From the NCBI GenBank assembly GCA_934162365.1, contig CAKPIK010000001.1:62001-126000 (forward strand): a stretch of DNA of 64,000 nt, written 5' to 3'. This DNA is from an uncultured Clostridia bacterium. Lineage in GTDB: Bacteria > Bacillota > Clostridia > TANB77 > CAG-508. A program made the position numbers and the translations under genes. Positions 38,160 to 47,762 of this stretch are shown here, piece by piece. The notes beneath the pieces were generated by a model. That model searched no databases, was not told where the DNA came from, and saw only the letters and a list, made by a program, of their open reading frames with translations. Positions within the stretch are counted from its first letter, which is position 1, and the number at the start of each line of letters is the position of its first letter.

Positions 38160-39435
38160 ATGGAAATTTTAAAATTAAATTCAAGTGGTCCACTAGTAGA
38201 ATTACTACAAAGCACATTGCAAAAACTAGGTTTTTATTTTGGAAATATTGATGGAGTATTTGGAACTCAAACAGAAAATGCTGTTAAATTATTTCAAAGA
38301 AATTTCGGCTTGCCACCAGATGGAATTGTAGGCGATAAAACTTGGAACGCATTGTTTCCTTACATATATGGTTACAGTATTTATACAATAAAAAACGGAG
38401 ATACTATATATAACATAGCCAACAAATTCAATACTAACATAAATAGAATTATTGCCGCAAATCCTAACATCAATCCAAATAATCTTGCAATTGGAAGTCA
38501 AATAACAATACCTTTTGGAAATATTATACCTACAAACATTAGCTATTCATATTCTATTTTAATAATGAATATTAACGCACTAAGAAAAGTTTTTCCTTTT
38601 ATTGAAGTAAATTCAATTGGTAGTAGTGTTTTAGGAAATCCTATTACATACATAAAAATTGGTAATGGTCAAAAACAAATTTTTTACAATGCTTCTTTTC
38701 ATGCAAATGAATGGATTGCAACTCCACTACTTATGAAATTTATAGAAAACTATTTACTTGCATACGTAAATAATTCTACTATTTTTCGGTTATAATGCTC
38801 GAAATCTATTCAATAATACAAGTTTGTATATTGTACCTATGGTAAATCCAGATGGTGTGAACTTGGTTACTGGTGAATTCGAAAAAGGAAGCACAAATTA
38901 TATAAAGGCACAACAAATTTCTAGAAATTACCCTTCAATACCTTTTCCTGCTGGTTGGAAAGCAAATATTGAAGGTGTGGATTTAAATTTACAATTTCCT
39001 GCTGGTTGGGAACAAGCTAAACAAATTAAATATTCTCAAGGCTTTACTTCTCCTGCTCCAAGGGATTTTGTTGGAAGTGTACCTTTGGTTGCACCAGAAG
39101 CATTAGCAGTATATAACTTTACTCTTTCACATAATTTTGAACTAGTAATTGCCTACCATACTCAAGGTCAAGAAATATACTGGCAGTTTCAAAATTATGC
39201 AACAAATCGAAGCAGATTTATTGGAGAACAATTTGCCAGAGTTAGTGGTTATCGTTTAGCTGATGTTCCATATAATTCTAGTTTTGCAGGATATAAAGAC
39301 TGGTTTTTACAACAATACAGAAGACCTGGATACACCGTAGAAGCTGGCATTGGAAATAATCCGCTTCCAATTTCTCAATTTAACGAAATTTACACAGACA
39401 ATTTAGGAATATTAGTTTTAGGTATGATTTTATAA
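38160..39435 (+). CDS. LysM/M14 peptidoglycan endopeptidase, one +1 frameshift
   Basis: Joined product 424 residues: a PG_binding_1 domain (about 6-66), LysM (about 73-118), then an M14 zinc carboxypeptidase domain (about 130-424). Zinc ligands are in FHANEW (H-x-x-E) and IAYHTQGQE, and the catalytic Glu is in YTVEAGIG. Relatives cut the gamma-D-Glu-meso-DAP bond of cell-wall peptides. No signal peptide is visible, so it may act in sporulation or recycling. The first frame ends at 38795, two codons after CGG (38787-38789). Skipping the C gives [19 protein letters not shown], the expected family sequence. The ATG 38160 follows AGGTG. Confidence 0.8.
38784..38795 (+). other. +1 frameshift site TTT CGG TTA TAA in the M14 gene
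   Basis: The zero frame reads TTT CGG TTA then stop TAA. Omitting one base (the C, or a T of the five-T run) gives TTT GGT TAT AAT and restores the M14 domain. It shares the octamer TCGGTTAT with the D,D-carboxypeptidase break. Confidence 0.75.
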
Positions 39436-39448
39436 ACTTAAATTTTGT

Positions 39449-39480
39449 AACTCATGTTTTTACATGAGTTTTTATTTTTA
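39449..39480 (+). terminator. Terminator after the M14 peptidase gene
   Basis: AACTCATGT (39449-39457) pairs with ACATGAGTT (39462-39470), followed by TTTATTTTTA. Confidence 0.85.
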
Positions 39481-39535
39481 TTGTTATAAATTAAATTTCT
39501 AAAAAATGCTAATAATATATTAGGAGGATAAAATT

Positions 39536-40384
39536 TTGAATTATATTATATGGATTATTATATATTTATTTTTTGCTGTTTTTTTTGCACAAGGCTTTAA
39601 AAACATAAATAAAGAAATGAAAAATGCATCTGCATTAACAATATTATTAGAATTTTTTACTGCTGTTTTTGCTTTAGTCTTATCACCTCTTTTTCCTTTT
39701 AGATTTCCTACTGATAAAACCTCATATATTATTGTTGCAATAGTTACAATTATTTATGCAATAACAGATAGATTAAATATTGAGGCAAGATATGGTCTTG
39801 ATCCTTCAACTTTCAGTATGTTGAAACAATTATCAACAGTCTTTTTAGTAATATTTGGATTTGTATTTTTAAAAGAAGCTTTAATTTTTAAAAAGATATT
39901 TGGTATATTACTAATTATCGTTTCAAATATTTTACTATCAATTAATAAATCAGGAAAATTAGAATTAAATAAATATTTAATTATGTGTTTTATTTCAAAT
40001 TTTCTTTTTGCCGTAGCAATGTTTATTAATGTAAATATTGCAAAAAATTTTAACATAGGAATCTATACTGTTTTTACAGCTTTAATACCAGCAATTATAA
40101 TTAAATTATTTTCTAAACTTTCAATTAAAGATTTAAAAGATGAATTTAATTTATACAATAAAAAAAGATTTTTGCTAGTAAGCTTTTCTTGGTGTATAAT
40201 GTTAATTTCTTCTGTTAAAGCTTATGAATATGGAAGTATATCAATAGTTGCACCACTTTTAACTTTAACTACAATCTTAAATTCAGTATATGAATATTTT
40301 TTAGATAGAAATAAAAAAATTTTATATTATAAATTATTAATAAGCGTATTAATAATAATAGGTGTAATTTTAATAAAAATATAA
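39536..40384 (+). CDS. DMT/EamA-type membrane transporter
   Basis: 282 residues with about ten hydrophobic helices in two similar halves, as in drug/metabolite transporters. No substrate can be read from the sequence. The start is TTG 39536, with AGGAGG nine bases ahead. It is a lone plus-strand gene between the M14 peptidase and the coat pair. Confidence 0.65.
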   Translation: MNYIIWIIIYLFFAVFFAQGFKNINKEMKNASALTILLEFFTAVFALVLSPLFPFRFPTDKTSYIIVAIVTIIYAITDRLNIEARYGLDPSTFSMLKQLSTVFLVIFGFVFLKEALIFKKIFGILLIIVSNILLSINKSGKLELNKYLIMCFISNFLFAVAMFINVNIAKNFNIGIYTVFTALIPAIIIKLFSKLSIKDLKDEFNLYNKKRFLLVSFSWCIMLISSVKAYEYGSISIVAPLLTLTTILNSVYEYFLDRNKKILYYKLLISVLIIIGVILIKI

Positions 40385-40464
40385 TTTTTTACCACTACTA
40401 TTTTAATTTCTAAATGCATATTAAACTTTTTTTAGCAAATAATATAATTGGGTGGTGATAAAAA

Positions 40465-40638
40465 ATGACAAGTAAAGAACTTTTATACGTTGAAGACGCT
40501 CTAGGTCATGAAAAATACATGAAAAGCTGCAGCAAAAAAACAGCAGATCAATTAAAAGATATTAATCTTTCAAATTATATGCATGAATTAGAGCAACAAC
40601 ATACACAAATTTTTAATAAATTTTTAAATTTATTATAG
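40465..40638 (+). CDS. Small CotF-associated spore coat-like protein, 57 residues
   Basis: ATG 40465 follows GGTGGTG. The product MTSKELLYVEDALGHEKYM... is helical, and its ELLY-EDAL-HEKY spacing is like the first half of a CotF/ferritin-like bundle. It ends eight bases before a clear CotF-family gene, a gene pair common in Clostridia. A CATATTAA stretch upstream resembles a mother-cell sigma -10 element, weakly. It is probably a spore coat component, inferred from context. Confidence 0.65.
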   Translation: MTSKELLYVEDALGHEKYMKSCSKKTADQLKDINLSNYMHELEQQHTQIFNKFLNLL

Positions 40639-40646
40639 GAGGGAAT

Positions 40647-40892
40647 ATGGAAGATAGAGATTTAATGGAAAAAGAATTATTAATTATTAAAGGTGTTTGT
40701 GATTTGTATCTTCATGGTACAATTGAATCTACAACAGCTGAGGTTCACGAAGCTTTTAAATGTGCTTTAAACGAATCTTTAAATATTCAAAATAAAATAT
40801 ATAATTTAATGTCAGAAAAAGGATGGTATCAAACTTGTACTGCTGAACAAACAAAAATTGATACTGTTAAACAAAAATTTATAAATGGATAA
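40647..40892 (+). CDS. CotF-family spore coat protein
   Basis: 81 residues. MEKELLIIKGVCDLYLHGTIESTTAEVHEAF (read in parts), then helical NIQNKIYNLMSEKGWYQ and AEQTKIDTVKQKF, are the conserved landmarks of the Coat_F domain. It should be assembled into the spore coat. AGGAGGG lies before the ATG. A bidirectional terminator follows. Confidence 0.85.
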   Translation: MEDRDLMEKELLIIKGVCDLYLHGTIESTTAEVHEAFKCALNESLNIQNKIYNLMSEKGWYQTCTAEQTKIDTVKQKFING

Positions 40893-40896
40893 TTTA

Positions 40897-40930
40897 AAAA
40901 GAAGGAATAATAAATTCCTTCTTTTATTTT
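40897..40930. terminator. Bidirectional terminator between the coat pair and htrA
   Basis: AAAAGAAGGAAT (40897-40908) and ATTCCTTCTTTT (40914-40925) form a 12-bp stem with T runs on both strands. The htrA stop lies within it. Confidence 0.85.
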
Positions 40931-42030
40931 TTTCCTAATTGTATTTTTATTTCTTTTGTACTATCTTTTTCTTTAACAAATAACACTATTTCATCTCCTG
41001 GATTTTTCATAAAAATATATTCTTGAAGCTCACTCATCTTGCTTATATTAGTATTATCAATCTTAACTATTATATCTCCCTTTTTCAATTCTGTTTTATC
41101 CGCTGGGCCATTACTAATTATATTTTCTATATATATTCCTCTTGAAAATGTATTACTGTTTTTTATATATTGCATTACTGAATTATCATATGCAAATATT
41201 CCTAAGTACGCTTCTTCGAATTTTCCATATTTATCAAACTTTTCTATTATTGGTTTTATTATATTTATTGGTATTGCAAACCCAATTCCCTCAGCAGACG
41301 TTATTTTTATGGTATTTATTCCTATAACATTCCCTTCCTCATCTATTAAGGGTCCTCCACTGTTTCCCGGATTAATTGTTGCGTCTGTCTGGATAAGATT
41401 TGACATATAAGAATAAGTTTCATCACTATTTTTTATTTTTACCGTTCTATTTACAGCACTTATTATTCCTCCAGTTACAGTTCTTTGAAATTCATATCCT
41501 ATTGGATTTCCTATTGCATAAACATTTTCCCCAACACTAATTGTGTTTGCATCCCCTATTCTTGCCACATCTTTCAAATACTCATTAATTTTTATTACGG
41601 CTAAATCGATATCCGAATTTGCCCATACAATTTTTCCATTATATATTGTTCCATTTTCTAAAGTAACATAGCACATTGTTCCGGTATTTCCAACAACATG
41701 TTGATTGGTTAAAATATATCCGTTTTTTGAAACAACTATTCCTGTACCTAATCCTAGATTTTCTGCTGAATTAGTTAAGAAAGCCGAACTCCCATTATCT
41801 TTTATTTTTGATATTCCAACAACACTTTTGGATGCATCATTAATAATGTATGTAACATTTGTATTGCTACTTTCTCCTTCATCAGCCGAAAGCTTTGTTC
41901 CATATACATCATTTGAATTATTATTTTTCTTTATTTCTTCAAAGATTTGGTAAATAAATATTGAAGAAAACGCTATTAAAATAATTATAAGTATTTTTTT
42001 TATAATATATTTAATCTTTTTATTTTTCAC
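40924..42030 (-). CDS. htrA: HtrA/DegP-family membrane-anchored serine protease
   Basis: 368 residues. One N-terminal membrane helix (about 8-28) is followed by a trypsin-like domain with His in LTNQHVV, Asp in SDIDLAVIK and Ser in PGNSGGPL, then one PDZ domain (about 280-365, GPADKTELKKGDIIVKID). It is a wall-facing quality-control protease. The start was set at GTG 42030 because AAAGGTG lies five bases before it. The longer TTG frame covers a TATAAT promoter element. Confidence 0.9.
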   Translation of the reverse strand: MKNKKIKYIIKKILIIILIAFSSIFIYQIFEEIKKNNNSNDVYGTKLSADEGESSNTNVTYIINDASKSVVGISKIKDNGSSAFLTNSAENLGLGTGIVVSKNGYILTNQHVVGNTGTMCYVTLENGTIYNGKIVWANSDIDLAVIKINEYLKDVARIGDANTISVGENVYAIGNPIGYEFQRTVTGGIISAVNRTVKIKNSDETYSYMSNLIQTDATINPGNSGGPLIDEEGNVIGINTIKITSAEGIGFAIPINIIKPIIEKFDKYGKFEEAYLGIFAYDNSVMQYIKNSNTFSRGIYIENIISNGPADKTELKKGDIIVKIDNTNISKMSELQEYIFMKNPGDEIVLFVKEKDSTKEIKIQLGKK

Positions 42031-42123
42031 ATTATCACCTTTAATTTGTATTATATCCAATTTATAGTAATTTTATAGTGTTAAAATCATAAAATTAAAT
42101 ATATTATAAAATTTGGAGGAAAT

Positions 42124-43125
42124 ATGCTTGAAATAATTTTTGTTTTAATAGGAACTTTTGTTGGTGCAGGTTTTGCTTCTGGAAAAGAAGTTTTTAATTT
42201 TTTTACTATTTTTAATTTTTATAGTATAATTTCAATTTTATTTTTTTCGTTTTTATTATTTATTATTATTTTTAAATGCTTAAATATAAAACAAAAATTA
42301 AACTTAAATAATTATTTTGAATTTATAAATTATTTAGAAAATAAATATAAATTTTTAAACTCTAAATTTTTTTTATTAATAATAAATATTTTTTTAGCTT
42401 CTTCTTTTTATATAATGGTTATTGCTCTTTCTGCACTTTTTAATTATCAATTTAACATATCAAAATATATAACTATTTTTATTACATTATTAATTTGTTT
42501 TATTGTTTTATACAAAAAAAATATTAAATTTATTTATTTAATAAATTCAATTCTTATGCCAATATTAATTTTATTTATTATTTTTTTATGTTTTTTTAAT
42601 ATTAATTTTAATAATATTAATTATTTAAATACAAATTCTAATATATTTGTTGCGATTTTTACAGGTCTTTTATATTTTAGTTATAATAGTTTGTTATTAA
42701 TCCCAATTATTTTTGATTTAAAATTTGAATTTAATTATAAAAAGAATTTTATAATAGCATTTTTTTATTCTTTAATAATTTTTTTATTAATGATTTTAAT
42801 TAATTTATTATTATTAACATTTTATAATTTAATATATAATTTAGAATTACCTATTTTATATATTGCAAATTCATCTTTTAAAATTTTTTCATATTTATAT
42901 TTTTTTATTATCTTATCTGCGATATTTACTACTATGATTTCTTCTGGTTACTCTTTTGTATCTAATTTTAACAATAAATATATAAATATAAAATTAATTG
43001 TTTTTTTATTATTTTCTTTTGTTTTTTGTAGTTTTTCTTTTTCTGATTTAATTAATTTTTTCTATCCATTATTTGGTTTAATTGGTTTTATTCAAATATT
43101 TTTAATATTAATTAATAAGTATTGA
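42124..43125 (+). CDS. YkvI-family membrane protein
   Basis: 333 residues, ten or so membrane helices, extremely rich in Ile, Phe and Leu. The N-terminal IGTFVGAGFASGKEVFNFF is the unwound-helix motif of YkvI proteins, which have a LeuT-like fold. The substrate is unknown. GGAGG stands before the ATG. It is followed by the DUF5711 gene. Confidence 0.8.
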   Translation: MLEIIFVLIGTFVGAGFASGKEVFNFFTIFNFYSIISILFFSFLLFIIIFKCLNIKQKLNLNNYFEFINYLENKYKFLNSKFFLLIINIFLASSFYIMVIALSALFNYQFNISKYITIFITLLICFIVLYKKNIKFIYLINSILMPILILFIIFLCFFNINFNNINYLNTNSNIFVAIFTGLLYFSYNSLLLIPIIFDLKFEFNYKKNFIIAFFYSLIIFLLMILINLLLLTFYNLIYNLELPILYIANSSFKIFSYLYFFIILSAIFTTMISSGYSFVSNFNNKYINIKLIVFLLFSFVFCSFSFSDLINFFYPLFGLIGFIQIFLILINKY

Positions 43126-43183
43126 AAAAACGCTTTAAAACTGATATAAATAATATATAAAATAAATATATAGGAGATTAACA

Positions 43184-44356
43184 ATGTCTATAATAAAATT
43201 TCCAACCAAACAAATTAATAAGAAAAAAATGGCTATATTTATTTCTATTGTTTCAATATTAGTATTAATATTAATTTTAGGAATTATATACTTTTTTAGT
43301 TCATCATTTAGAGCTTTTATGGATATATACATATTTCGAAAAGAAATTAAATCAGATAACTTAGCATATGTTGATATATCTACTGATGAAGATCAATATT
43401 TTCATGCATATGATAAATATATATCTGTATTAAATAAAAAAGTTTTATACATTTATAACTCATCTGGTCAAGAAGTTGCTAAAAACGATATTAATATATC
43501 TTCTCCTATCTTTGCAAACAACAATAAATTTTTAGCTATTGCTGAAAATAACGGAAATACTATCTATATGCTTTCAGGTACTAATATAGTATGGCAAAAC
43601 ACATTAGATGGAACTATTTCAAAAATAAAAGTTAATAAAAATGGTTATGTCTCAGTAATAATAACAGGTACAAGCTACAAATCAATTGTTATTTCTTTTG
43701 ATGCTAAAGGAAATGAATTATTTAAAACGTATCTATCAAGCAACTTAGCTATTGCAACAGATATATCACATGACAATAAATATTTATCAATTGCCGAAAT
43801 TGATTATTCTGGCTCTATTGCAAAATGTATGGTTAAAAATATTTCTATTGAAAAAGCAAAATCTGATCCAACAAATTCAGTAGTTTCAACTTATAATATA
43901 GAAAATAATAACTTATTACTAAATATAAAATATCAAGATAAAGGAAATTTAATATATATAACATCAAATAGCATACATAAACTTAACGTATCAGACTCTA
44001 CTGACACAGAAATTTTAAGCTATAACAATGAATATGAATTTTTTGATATTAATTTAAAAAATAATATAGTCTATACATTTAATAAAAATCAAGGATTTAC
44101 AAGTATTGCTCATGTAGATATTTTAAATACAAATACAAATTCTTTAAATGAATATTCTTTTAAAGGAAGTATTAAATCTTTATTTACAAATGAAGAAAAA
44201 TTGGCAATAAATACTGGTTCTGAAGTTCATTTTATTGGACTTAATGGATGGCTTATTAAAAAATATGATTCATATTCTGAGATTAATAACGTTATATTAG
44301 GTGACAGCATTGCTGGAATAGTTTGTAAAGATAAAATTAAAATTTTAGAAATCTAA
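43184..44356 (+). CDS. DUF5711 membrane-anchored beta-propeller-like protein
   Basis: 390 residues. A membrane helix (about 18-40) is followed by about seven beta-rich repeats (YDKYISVLNKKVLYIYNSSGQEV; FANNNKFLAIAENNG; SHDNKYLSIAEID), as in the DUF5711 family. It is probably an outer-face scaffold. It begins an operon with cvpA and an LCP ligase, with short gaps, suggesting a cell-wall role. Confidence 0.75.
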   Translation: MSIIKFPTKQINKKKMAIFISIVSILVLILILGIIYFFSSSFRAFMDIYIFRKEIKSDNLAYVDISTDEDQYFHAYDKYISVLNKKVLYIYNSSGQEVAKNDINISSPIFANNNKFLAIAENNGNTIYMLSGTNIVWQNTLDGTISKIKVNKNGYVSVIITGTSYKSIVISFDAKGNELFKTYLSSNLAIATDISHDNKYLSIAEIDYSGSIAKCMVKNISIEKAKSDPTNSVVSTYNIENNNLLLNIKYQDKGNLIYITSNSIHKLNVSDSTDTEILSYNNEYEFFDINLKNNIVYTFNKNQGFTSIAHVDILNTNTNSLNEYSFKGSIKSLFTNEEKLAINTGSEVHFIGLNGWLIKKYDSYSEINNVILGDSIAGIVCKDKIKILEI

Positions 44357-44366
44357 GGAGAATATT

Positions 44367-44981
44367 ATGAATTATTTAATAGATATAATTATATTATTTA
44401 TAATTGCATTAACAACATTTATTGGGTATAAAAAAGGATTAATAAAAGTTGCTTTTAAATTAGTTAGTTTTGTTTTAGCAATAATCATTTCAGTTGTTTT
44501 ATATAAGCCAATCTCATCTTTTATTATTAATAAAACTACTATTGATGATAATTTAGAAACAACTATCTTACAAAGATTATCATCATCCGATACAACAAAA
44601 GACGAAAAGGAAAATATCATTTCTAGTTATTATTCAGATATTAAAAACTATTCTACAAATGCAATGGCTCGTAGCATATCTACAACAATAATAAATATTG
44701 GATGCATTCTTGTTGTATTTATTATTTCAAATTTAATATTATTATTATTTAAATTTTCAGGAGATTTAATTGCTAAACTTCCTATAATAAAACAATTTAA
44801 TAGCGCCGGTGGTTTTTTATATGGTTTAATAAAAGGATTTGTAATAATTTATATATTTTTAGCCATTGTAGCGTTAATAGCTCCTATTGCAGATATTAAT
44901 AATTTTATAAAAATTATTAACTCATCAATAATTACAAATATAATGTATAATAATAACATAATACTTATTTTATTCACTTAA
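44367..44981 (+). CDS. cvpA: CvpA-family membrane protein
   Basis: 204 residues, four membrane helices with a central hydrophilic loop (about 60-100). The N-terminal IILFIIALTTFIGYKKGLIKVAFKL matches CvpA (read in parts). The role is uncertain: a colicin V production homologue tied to envelope stress. AAGGAG before the ATG, ten bases after the DUF5711 stop. Confidence 0.8.
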   Translation: MNYLIDIIILFIIALTTFIGYKKGLIKVAFKLVSFVLAIIISVVLYKPISSFIINKTTIDDNLETTILQRLSSSDTTKDEKENIISSYYSDIKNYSTNAMARSISTTIINIGCILVVFIISNLILLLFKFSGDLIAKLPIIKQFNSAGGFLYGLIKGFVIIYIFLAIVALIAPIADINNFIKIINSSIITNIMYNNNIILILFT

Positions 44982-45046
44982 TATTGATAATATATTTAAA
45001 ATTTGTTATACTAATATCCATATAACGCTTAAACGAAGGAGATAAA

Positions 45047-46327
45047 ATGGAAAAGAAAAGTAAAAATATAGAAAACAAAAAATCAGCCAAAATTTCCGGT
45101 AAAAAGAAAAAAATATCATTTTTAAAGATTTTTTTACTATTATTGTTATTATTATTTATTATTGGAATAGGAATATTTATATATAAAATGCAAAAAAATG
45201 GTGGTGGCACTGAAGGTTTTGTTGCAACTGTAATGGGACAATCCCAAGAAGATATAAAAAATCTCGAACCAATTTCTGCTTTAATACTAGGAAGTAGTCA
45301 AAACTTAACAGATACAATTATGGTTTTTAAATATAATCCTCAAACTCAAAAAGCATATTTGATTTCCATCCCAAGAGATACTTTTATTGAAAATGATAAA
45401 AGTGTAGCTAAAGCAAGTGATAAAATAAATTCTCTTTATCAAGGAAAATATCCAGAAAAAACTCTTGCTGCTGTAAATAAAGTTACAGGATTAAAGCTTG
45501 AATATTATGTTGTTGTAGATACAGAAGCCTTAAAAGCTTTAGTTGATACAATTGGCGGTGTATATTTCGATGTTCCAATAGACATGAACTATACAGATAA
45601 AAAACAAGATTTATATATAGATTTAAAAGCAGGTTATCAACTTCTAGATGGTGATAAGGCAGAACAAGTCGTAAGATTTAGACATAACCAAAACGGTACT
45701 TCTTATTCTGCAGAATATGGTGATAACGATATTGGAAGAATGAAAACTCAACGAAACTTTTTAAAGGCTGTAATGAAACAAACCTTAACACCTGGTAATA
45801 TATTAAATGTTGGAAAATTTATTGATATAGCTGAAAAATATGTAAAAACTAACATACCGATAAATGTTCTTAAACAATATATTGCTCCTGCAGTTAATTT
45901 TAATACAGATAACTTAGAAACAGGCACAATTGTTGGTGCTCCTGAAAAGTGTAATAAAGTTTGGTTATATATTGCTAATAAAGTAAGAACGAAAGAATAC
46001 TTTAATAAAATGAATAGAAAGTTAGCTAATATAGAAGAACTTTCATTAGAGGAACTTTCAAATGTTAAAATAGAATTATTAAACGGTTCAGGAAAAAGTT
46101 CAAACTTAACAGACGTAAAAAAATTGCTTAAAGATGCTGGATTTACTATTTCAAAAACAGGTAATACTAATTCTACAAAAAAGACTTCTATAATAAATAA
46201 AGCAAACATCTCTGAAGAAATAATAGATTCAATAAAAGCTTTACTAGAAGTTGGCGAAGTTTCTGATTCCACAACAGAATCAACTGTCGATATAACAATT
46301 ATTTTAGGAAAAGATATTAATAATTAA
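45047..46327 (+). CDS. LytR-CpsA-Psr (LCP) cell-wall polymer ligase
   Basis: 426 residues. A basic N terminus and one membrane helix (about 24-46) are followed by the LCP domain with TDTIMVFKYNP, SIPRDTF, KINSLYQ, a DTIGGVYFDVP loop and VRFRHNQ. A C-terminal LytR_C domain (about 330-420, VELLNGSGKSSNLTD-like) ends it. It transfers teichoic-acid-type polymers to peptidoglycan. AAGGAG precedes the ATG. A bidirectional terminator follows. Confidence 0.88.
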   Translation: MEKKSKNIENKKSAKISGKKKKISFLKIFLLLLLLLFIIGIGIFIYKMQKNGGGTEGFVATVMGQSQEDIKNLEPISALILGSSQNLTDTIMVFKYNPQTQKAYLISIPRDTFIENDKSVAKASDKINSLYQGKYPEKTLAAVNKVTGLKLEYYVVVDTEALKALVDTIGGVYFDVPIDMNYTDKKQDLYIDLKAGYQLLDGDKAEQVVRFRHNQNGTSYSAEYGDNDIGRMKTQRNFLKAVMKQTLTPGNILNVGKFIDIAEKYVKTNIPINVLKQYIAPAVNFNTDNLETGTIVGAPEKCNKVWLYIANKVRTKEYFNKMNRKLANIEELSLEELSNVKIELLNGSGKSSNLTDVKKLLKDAGFTISKTGNTNSTKKTSIINKANISEEIIDSIKALLEVGEVSDSTTESTVDITIILGKDINN

Positions 46328-46333
46328 AAAAAT

Positions 46334-46368
46334 AAAATCAAGTTCAAAATGAACTTGATTTTATTTTA
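46334..46368. terminator. Bidirectional terminator between LCP and the D,D-carboxypeptidase genes
   Basis: AAAATCAAGTTC (46334-46345) and GAACTTGATTTT (46351-46362) make a 12-bp stem with T-rich ends on both strands. Confidence 0.88.
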
Positions 46369-47663
46369 AGCTTTTTCCATGCCTACCATATCTTTTCTTT
46401 TTTTTGTAATTTCTATTGCTTTTTCTTAATATATATATTATATATATTATTAACATTATTAATATTATCTTTAATAAATTTCCAAGCACTTTTGATTCTT
46501 CAACGTCGCTATCTGCTATTAAATCTGTAGAATATTTTTTTCCGTTATATTCCACCGTAATACTACCAACTGTATTTCCTTTTTGTATTGGTGCTTTACT
46601 ATTAGTATATTGTATTGATTTATTAATTAAATCATTAATATTAGAGTTTTTTGGTACTAATATACTCAAATCTTCTTTATATAAAACTTTCAATTTATTA
46701 GTTTCTTTAGTTGCATTATTAATATTTATATTCTCACACACATCATTTTTAGACACAATTTTCTTTTTCTCATAATTAGCAAAAACATACTCCAACATTT
46801 CTTTAGCATCTAAAAATTTCTGTCCTTTTATTTTAGAATCTTCTCCCATAACAATTGCAATTAGTTCAATTCCATCTTTTTCTGCATACTCTACAACACA
46901 GTTTTTTGCGTCTCCAGTATATCCTGTTTTTCCACCAACACAATAATCGCAATAATATTTAGTCATATTTTTTCTTTTCATATAATTAGTAGTTGTAAAT
47001 ATTCTTTGAGTTCCATCATATTTATTTGTACTTGGTAATGAAAATTGAGTAGTAGCAACAATTTTTCTTATAATTGATTTTGAATAAGCTTCTTTTGCTA
47101 TAAGGTATAAATCTTCAGTGGTTGTATAATGTTCTTCTTGTTGTAAACCACTGGGATTTGTAAAATTACTTCCCAAGCAACCTAATTCTTTTGCCTTTGA
47201 ATTCATCATTGCAGCAAAACTTTCTATACTTCCACCAACATGTTCAGCTAACGCATTAGCAGCATCATTAGCAGATGGCACTAACATTGCATATAACAAA
47301 TCTTCTACTGTTAATTGCTCTCCAACCTGCAAGTTAGCATTTACATAACCGAGAAGGAACACTATGTACTGCATTTTCACTTACAGTTACAATATCATCC
47401 AATTCACAATTATCTACTACTAAAATAGCTGTCATTAATTTAGTAATACTTGCAGGATATATTTTTTCTTTTATTTCTCTTTGATATAGAATTTCCCCAT
47501 CTTTATTATTTTCTGCAATCAACAAATTAGGTGCACTAATATTTTTAAATAAATCTTCTTGTTCTACCACATTATCATCTGCAAATATTTCTACATTTAC
47601 TACTAAGTTAAATATAAATAATACTAATATGATTATTTTTAAAAATTTTTTAATTGTCTTCAT
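46361..47663 (-). CDS. dacF: D-alanyl-D-alanine carboxypeptidase (DacF/DacA type), one +1 frameshift
   Basis: Joined product 433 residues. It has a signal peptide (about 1-28), an active-site PASITKLMTA (SxxK), the SAN motif in LVPSANDAANALAE and KTG in CVGGKTGYTGDAKN, then a PBP5 C-terminal domain and a membrane helix near the end with a basic tail. It trims the fifth D-Ala of peptidoglycan. The frame starting at 47663 breaks at CGG (47351-47349) and ends 5 codons later. Skipping the C gives VPSGYVNANLQVGEQLTVED, the family sequence. The remainder is in the +1 frame. It is convergent with the LCP gene. Confidence 0.82.
47349..47354 (-). other. +1 frameshift site TCT CGG in the D,D-carboxypeptidase gene
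   Basis: The zero frame reads CCT TCT CGG TTA TGT AAA TGC TAA on the minus strand. Leaving out the C of CGG gives CCT TCT GGT TAT GTA, restoring PSGYVNANL. It shares TCGGTTAT with the M14 site. Confidence 0.75.
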
Positions 47664-47762
47664 TTTCTTTTTCCTTAAATAAAATTTCTTTTACTATATA
47701 TTATATCTTAAAATTTTGCAAGTTAATTTCATTTTAAATTAAATAATAAGGAGTTGTTTATT

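Noticed and set aside
38824..39435. Stand-alone 203-residue peptidase fragment
   Set aside because: It lacks the first zinc motif and has no ribosome site. It is the second half of the M14 protein after the +1 shift.
46361..47380. Independent 339-residue carboxypeptidase starting at an internal ATG
   Set aside because: It lacks the SxxK serine and the signal peptide, which are encoded in the other frame upstream.
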